Made by a program: the position numbers and the translations under genes. This document shows positions 60,396-64,000 of a stretch of 64,000 nt of DNA, in pieces (position 1 is the first letter of the stretch; each line of letters begins with the position of its first letter). Origin of the DNA: CBDCWT01 sp965223305. Lineage in GTDB: Bacteria; Planctomycetota; Planctomycetia; Pirellulales; Pirellulaceae. The stretch covers positions 186,001 through 250,000 of the forward strand of contig CBDCWT010000016.1 of assembly GCA_965223305.1 (NCBI GenBank), in the 5' to 3' direction. Below the pieces are notes generated by a model that was not told the origin of the DNA, searched no databases, and worked only from the letters and a program-made list of their open reading frames with translations.

Positions 60396-62051
60396 ATGGC
60401 GTCGATTCCGGAATCCTCAGGGGCCACTACCGACTACGTGGTGGTTGCTCGCCGCTACCGCCCACAGACCTTCGACGAGCTCGTCGGACAACAACAGGTT
60501 TCTCAAGCGCTGACCAATGCGATTACGTCTCAACGCATTGGCCACGCCTATTTGTTTACGGGCGCGCGCGGTGTCGGGAAAACATCCACGGCTCGGATCT
60601 TCGCCAAAGCGCTCAATTGCGAAAGCGGCCCTGCGGCGACCCCCTGTAATCGTTGTGATCTGTGCCAGGGGATCATCAGCGGCTCGGACGTCGATGTGTT
60701 GGAAATCGACGGAGCCAGCAACCGGGGTATTGATGAGATCCGTCAGCTGCGGTCGAACGTCGGCATCCGTCCCAGCCGAGCTCGCTTCAAGATCTACATT
60801 ATTGATGAAGTGCATATGCTAACCCCCCAAGCCTTCAACGCCTTGTTGAAGACGCTTGAGGAACCTCCAGACCACGTCAAGTTCGTGTTTTGCACCACCG
60901 ACCCGGAGAAGATTCCGATCACAGTGCTTTCGCGCTGTCAACGGTTCGATTTTGCTCCAGTACGGTCCGATTCGATTGTTGACCACCTCCGTCACATTGT
61001 CGACTTGGAGGGCGTGGAAGCGGACGACGAGGCCCTACAGCTGCTGGCCCGCCGCGCCACGGGCTCGATGCGGGACAGTCAATCTTTGCTCGAACAACTC
61101 CTGTCGTTCTGCGAAGGCAAGATAACGGTCGACGAGGTGCACTCGATGCTGGGCACGGCGGCCGCCGGGCGAGTGCGCGAGATCGCGGAGCGCCTGGTTG
61201 ACCGCGACACCGCGGGCGCCTTGCGGGCGCTCGATGCGGCTGTCGCCGAAGGTGTCGATGTGGGCCAGCTGGCTGAGCAGCTTGTTGGCTACTTTCGTGA
61301 TCTGATGGCAGCTTCGGTAGGTTGTGAGCTCGAGCTGATGTTGTCCACCGAAGCCAGCGAGTTTGGCCGGCTGCAGGAGATCAGCCGAGAATTGGGGCCG
61401 GAGACAATCCTGGCCGCTGCTCAAATCCTCGACCAATCAGTTGCTCGTATGCGCCAGAGCAGCCAGGCTCGCTTCCTCTTGGAAATCGCCTTGGTGCGTC
61501 TATGTCACCTGGAGAACCTAGACGATCTCGACTCAGTGCTGGCCGAGCTGCGTCACGGGGCGACCGTCGGGCAACATCCAGCGGCTCCGCCGCAAAAAAA
61601 AACTGAAAAGCGGACCGTCGAGAGTCCCGAGCCGACGCGCCAACCCACAGCACCTCAAGCAGGCGAGCCTAGCACGGCAGAGGGGATTTGGAAGCAAACA
61701 TTGTCTCAGTTCCAGGACATTACAGCCGACTACGGCGCGGCTTACGACCGCGTAGCAATTTCCGCGCCAAATCGTCTGGTTGTCACCTTCCAGGCCGGAT
61801 ATACTCTCCAAAAAGAAGGGTGTGAGCGGCCCGAAAGGAAGGCTCAGCTGGAAGCCGCCATGAAGCGGATTACGGGCCGGGAGATGCGGGTGGACTTTGA
61901 GCTGCTCCCGGACCAAGCTCCTGTGGCGGCGGCCAAGCGGCCCCCGTCTTTTCGACAGAAAATCCGAGACTCCGAGAGACATCCTTTCGTCAAACAGGCT
62001 GTTGACTTGTTTGACGCTGAAGTGACGCGCGTCGACCCGCCCAAGTCGTAA
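60396..62051 (+). CDS. dnaX: DNA polymerase III subunit tau (and probable gamma)
   Basis: About 551 residues from the ATG at 60396 (MASIPESSG); the frame opens at 60375. The clamp-loader ATPase is clear: YLFTGARGVGKTSTARIFAK is Walker A (56-63), zinc cysteines 75, 84, 87 and 90 lie in NCESGPAATPCNRCDLCQGI, YIIDEVHMLTPQAFNALLKT is Walker B, and the SRC motif is in ITVLSRCQRFDF. Domain III follows (about 240-360). In the linker an A9 run (61594-61602) encodes QKKT; slippage by one base would reach TGA at once and give a product of about 403 residues like gamma. The C-terminal domain (about 420-551) is short for tau. Order ffs-dnaX-ybaB-recR is conserved in bacteria. Confidence 0.95.
   Translation: MASIPESSGATTDYVVVARRYRPQTFDELVGQQQVSQALTNAITSQRIGHAYLFTGARGVGKTSTARIFAKALNCESGPAATPCNRCDLCQGIISGSDVDVLEIDGASNRGIDEIRQLRSNVGIRPSRARFKIYIIDEVHMLTPQAFNALLKTLEEPPDHVKFVFCTTDPEKIPITVLSRCQRFDFAPVRSDSIVDHLRHIVDLEGVEADDEALQLLARRATGSMRDSQSLLEQLLSFCEGKITVDEVHSMLGTAAAGRVREIAERLVDRDTAGALRALDAAVAEGVDVGQLAEQLVGYFRDLMAASVGCELELMLSTEASEFGRLQEISRELGPETILAAAQILDQSVARMRQSSQARFLLEIALVRLCHLENLDDLDSVLAELRHGATVGQHPAAPPQKKTEKRTVESPEPTRQPTAPQAGEPSTAEGIWKQTLSQFQDITADYGAAYDRVAISAPNRLVVTFQAGYTLQKEGCERPERKAQLEAAMKRITGREMRVDFELLPDQAPVAAAKRPPSFRQKIRDSERHPFVKQAVDLFDAEVTRVDPPKS
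61581..61606 (+). promoter_or_regulatory. Candidate dnaX slippage site: hairpin plus A9
   Basis: GCGGC-TCC-GCCGC (61581-61593) can form a hairpin and is directly followed by nine A residues (61594-61602) and CTGA. In frame it reads CAA AAA AAA ACT GAA. One extra A in the message, or a -1 ribosomal shift, reads CAA AAA AAA AAC TGA and stops. E. coli dnaX uses a -1 ribosomal shift and Thermus dnaX uses transcriptional slippage on A9 to make gamma. Confidence 0.7.
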
Positions 62052-62074
62052 ATTGACTAGGTTACGAGAGAGCC

Positions 62075-62428
62075 ATGTTCAAGGGACTGTCCAATTTCGC
62101 ATCGATTGTCAAACAAGCGCAACAGGTGGGCGGAAAGATGCAAGAGGTCTCGTCGCGGCTGAAGAAGGAGCGGGTCAAAGGGACTGCAGGAGGAGGGCTG
62201 GTCGAAGTAGAAGCCAACGGACTGGGCGAAGTCTTGCGGGTGCGTATTGATGCGGCGCTCGACGATCGGGAAATGTTGGAGGACTTGTTGCCCGGCGCGA
62301 TCAATCAGGCGGCGGAGAAGGCCAGACAATTGAATCTGGAACTCATGACAGATGGGCTTGACATGTCCGCGCTCGGTGATGTGATATCGCAGATGACGAG
62401 CGAAAGCCCCGACAACGGTCCTCACTAA
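62075..62428 (+). CDS. ybaB: YbaB/EbfC nucleoid-associated protein
   Basis: A 117-residue YbaB/EbfC protein: MFKGLSNFASIVKQAQQVGG, the conserved KKERVKGTAGGGLVEVEANG and DREMLEDLLPGAINQAAEKA. The dimeric fold binds DNA as part of the nucleoid. It lies 23 bp after dnaX and 135 bp before recR, the standard bacterial order, and is probably co-transcribed with them. The start at 62075 follows GAGAGAG. The C-terminal tail (TSESPDNGPH) is slightly longer than in many homologues. Confidence 0.95.
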   Translation: MFKGLSNFASIVKQAQQVGGKMQEVSSRLKKERVKGTAGGGLVEVEANGLGEVLRVRIDAALDDREMLEDLLPGAINQAAEKARQLNLELMTDGLDMSALGDVISQMTSESPDNGPH

Positions 62429-62563
62429 GTCGCCGGTTCTTTTCAGAAGCGGCTACCGCCAGTGGGATTTTTTGCTGTATTGCTGACGCGTGGCCGCTCG
62501 GACCATCGATCACATCCCAAGCCAGCAGCGGCCCAACACCACAGCGATCCAGGTGATTGAGAC

Positions 62564-63163
62564 ATGGCGCAACTTACCGAATCTGTCGCCACTCTAATCG
62601 ATCAGCTGGCCAATCTGCCGGGCATCGGACGGAAGTCGGCGGAGCGACTGGCATATCACCTGCTTCGTGTTAACAAAAGCGACGCGTTGGCGCTGGCGAA
62701 TTCAATTCGTGACGTGCGGGAAAATGTGCGGTACTGCCAGACTTGCTACAACCTGGCCGAGGCAGAGCAGTGTGTGATTTGCCTCGATCCCAAGCGGGAC
62801 ACGACGCAGCTGTGTGTTGTCGAGCAGCCCCGAGACCTGATGGCGTTGGAGCAGGCGGGGGTCTATCGCGGGCTGTACCACGTGCTGCTTGGGCGAGTGG
62901 CACCATTGGAGGGCGTCGGTCCAGACCAGCTGACGATCGAACCGTTGGTCGAGAGGGTGCGAGGCGGGTCCTTTAAGGAGGTGGTCATGGCCACAAATCC
63001 CACTGTCGAAGGGGACGGAACGGCCCTTCACATTTCTAACCTACTCGCGGAATACCAAGTACCGGTGACTCGGCTGGCTCGGGGGATTACGACCGGGAGT
63101 GTCCTAGAGTACACGAACAAGGAGATCCTGGCCGACGCTTTGTCCGGTCGCCAGAAACTGTAA
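62564..63163 (+). CDS. recR: Recombination protein RecR
   Basis: A 199-residue RecR of normal length. It has the helix-hairpin-helix LIDQLANLPGIGRKSAERLA, the zinc finger CQTCYNLAEAEQCVIC, the Toprim start TTQLCVVEQPRDLMALEQAG, then YHVLLGRVAPLEGVGPDQL and the Walker-B-like ATNPTVEGDGTALHI. RecR acts with RecF and RecO to load RecA on gapped DNA. The last part, RLARGITTGSVLEYTNKEIL, differs from the usual PxGxDLEY at the tail (GITTGSVLEY), a substitution seen in some lineages. It is the fourth gene of the ffs-dnaX-ybaB-recR block. Confidence 0.96.
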   Translation: MAQLTESVATLIDQLANLPGIGRKSAERLAYHLLRVNKSDALALANSIRDVRENVRYCQTCYNLAEAEQCVICLDPKRDTTQLCVVEQPRDLMALEQAGVYRGLYHVLLGRVAPLEGVGPDQLTIEPLVERVRGGSFKEVVMATNPTVEGDGTALHISNLLAEYQVPVTRLARGITTGSVLEYTNKEILADALSGRQKL

Positions 63164-63275
63164 GAGACCTCTTCCCAAGCAGTTACACAACGGGAAACAC
63201 CTCGAACCGAGGTCTGCCAAGCATAACGTAAGTTTTGAATATCAACTTGCTGACATAGATCGGCTCGATTTCATC

Positions 63276-64000
63276 ATGCGACTATCTCTTGGTCTTGAAG
63301 CGCGGCAGGTCCAGGTGCAAAAGATGGCACCGCGGATGATCCAGTCGATGGAGATTCTGCAGCTGCCACAGATGGCTCTCTTGGATCGCATCGATCAAGA
63401 GATCAGCGAAAACCCCGTGCTGGAGATGGTCGAGGCCGACCCCGAACTGCCAGACGAGCCGGTCGATCGCGAGAATCCCGACCAGCCGACCGACGAAGAG
63501 CGGGAGTTGGTGGTTGATAACAAGGACAATGCGGAAGACTTCGAGCGGTTGCTGGATCTTGATAGGCAGGTACCGGATTACTTTGATGAGCGGCCAAGGT
63601 CCTCCGCCAACCGTATCGCAGAAGCATCAGACAGGAAGCATGATGCGATCGCTAACATTGTCGATCGCCCCGAGTCGCTGAACGACTACCTGTTGCACCA
63701 GCTGGGCGAGCTGGAGGTCGACCCGAAGATCCGACGGTTGTGCGAGCGGATCATCTCCAGTTTGGACTCAAAGGACGGCGGCTACTTCCGGTCCAATCTT
63801 CACGATCTGTTGCCGCGGGATGCGAGCCAAGAGGAACTCGGATGGGCGGATGAAGCGCTGGCGATCGTCCAGCAGTTGGATCCTCCCGGAGTTGCTGCCC
63901 GCGACCTGCGAGAGTGCCTGCTGCTGCAGCTGACCTCCGATCTGCCGTATTTCGAGGAACAGCGCACACTGATTTCCTCACATCTCGAGGATTTGCGCGA
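63276..64000 (+). CDS. rpoN: RNA polymerase sigma-54 factor (3' partial)
   Basis: The frame opens at the ATG 63276 and runs off the right edge; 241 residues are visible. The N-terminal region I is glutamine/leucine-rich and typical (MRLSLGLEARQVQVQKMAPR, then MIQSMEILQLPQMALLDRID, then ISENPVLE). The acidic linker (about 50-110) is followed by the start of the core-binding domain (LNDYLLHQLGELEVDPKIRR, LGWADEALAIVQQLDPPGVA and ARDLRECLLLQL). Sigma-54 needs AAA+ activators and reads -24/-12 promoters. It lies 112 bp after recR; recR next to rpoN is not the E. coli arrangement. The first ATG is chosen because it begins region I directly. Confidence 0.95.
   Translation, partial: MRLSLGLEARQVQVQKMAPRMIQSMEILQLPQMALLDRIDQEISENPVLEMVEADPELPDEPVDRENPDQPTDEERELVVDNKDNAEDFERLLDLDRQVPDYFDERPRSSANRIAEASDRKHDAIANIVDRPESLNDYLLHQLGELEVDPKIRRLCERIISSLDSKDGGYFRSNLHDLLPRDASQEELGWADEALAIVQQLDPPGVAARDLRECLLLQLTSDLPYFEEQRTLISSHLEDLR

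Overview
The window is a bacterial chromosome segment, most likely from the phylum Planctomycetota and probably Pirellulales-like. The evidence is gene content: a PSCyt1/PSD1 cytochrome-like protein paired with a DUF1501 protein, very large Calx-beta/dockerin surface proteins whose N-termini carry an LExRxLL sorting motif, a tetrahydromethanopterin-type C1 gene (mch) in a bacterium, and dense planctomycete-style intergenic repeats. Both outermost genes are cut by the window edges: a giant surface protein on the left and rpoN on the right.

Layout. Bases 1-8.55 kb hold two translationally coupled giant adhesin-like genes (LamG, Calx-beta, cohesin-like and dockerin-like domains). 8.6-10.6 kb is a likely iron-regulated hemP operon with a kelch protein and a decayed DUF4198 gene. 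10.6-12.3 kb has a palindromic mobile element, a 51-residue four-cysteine protein, a macro-domain protein and an AAC(6')-like acetyltransferase. 12.3-15.7 kb is a third giant surface gene split by a frameshift. 15.9-20.5 kb is a DUF1501/PSD1 operon. 20.6-24.8 kb is a BlaI repressor coupled to a BlaR1-type M56 protease fused to a very long ankyrin array. 24.9-25.7 kb is a nucleotidyltransferase two-gene module. 26.1-27.8 kb has an ArsR-AHSA1 pair and a second BlaI next to an ankyrin remnant. 28.1-31.9 kb has a secreted PHP-like protein and a DUF2461-TfoX pair. 31.9-41.1 kb is an export cluster (FtsX/MacB-type permease, three paralogous HlyD adaptors, a long TolC). 41.9-46.0 kb has an LRR lipoprotein and an ArsR-rhodanese-CoA disulfide reductase persulfide operon. 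46.0-49.6 kb has a MarR-controlled iron-sulfur protein and a methylmalonate-semialdehyde dehydrogenase. 50.2-53.4 kb has a C25 peptidase and a GntP permease. 53.7-58.0 kb has an OleC-like ligase, an ATP-grasp ligase, mch and a divergent DtxR regulator. 58.4-64.0 kb has a DUF11-type protein, then the housekeeping block ffs (SRP RNA)-dnaX-ybaB-recR-rpoN.

Main points for follow-up: (1) the BlaR1-ankyrin fusion, with a promoter whose spacer is a perfect palindrome and a second BlaI next to an ankyrin fragment; (2) an A9 slippage site in dnaX that would create an immediate stop and a short gamma-like product; (3) three copies of a 174-175 bp foldback element with 4-bp target duplications (TTAA, CTAG, ATAA), two of them next to operon starts; (4) matched operator pairs for three regulators (ArsR at 26.1 kb with a remote copy at 31.9 kb, ArsR at 43.2 kb, MarR at 47.9 kb); (5) an export cluster with three adaptors but no visible ATPase; (6) a small gene before hemP interrupted by one TAA.

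All assignments come from reading the sequence and recalling family features; no database search was run.
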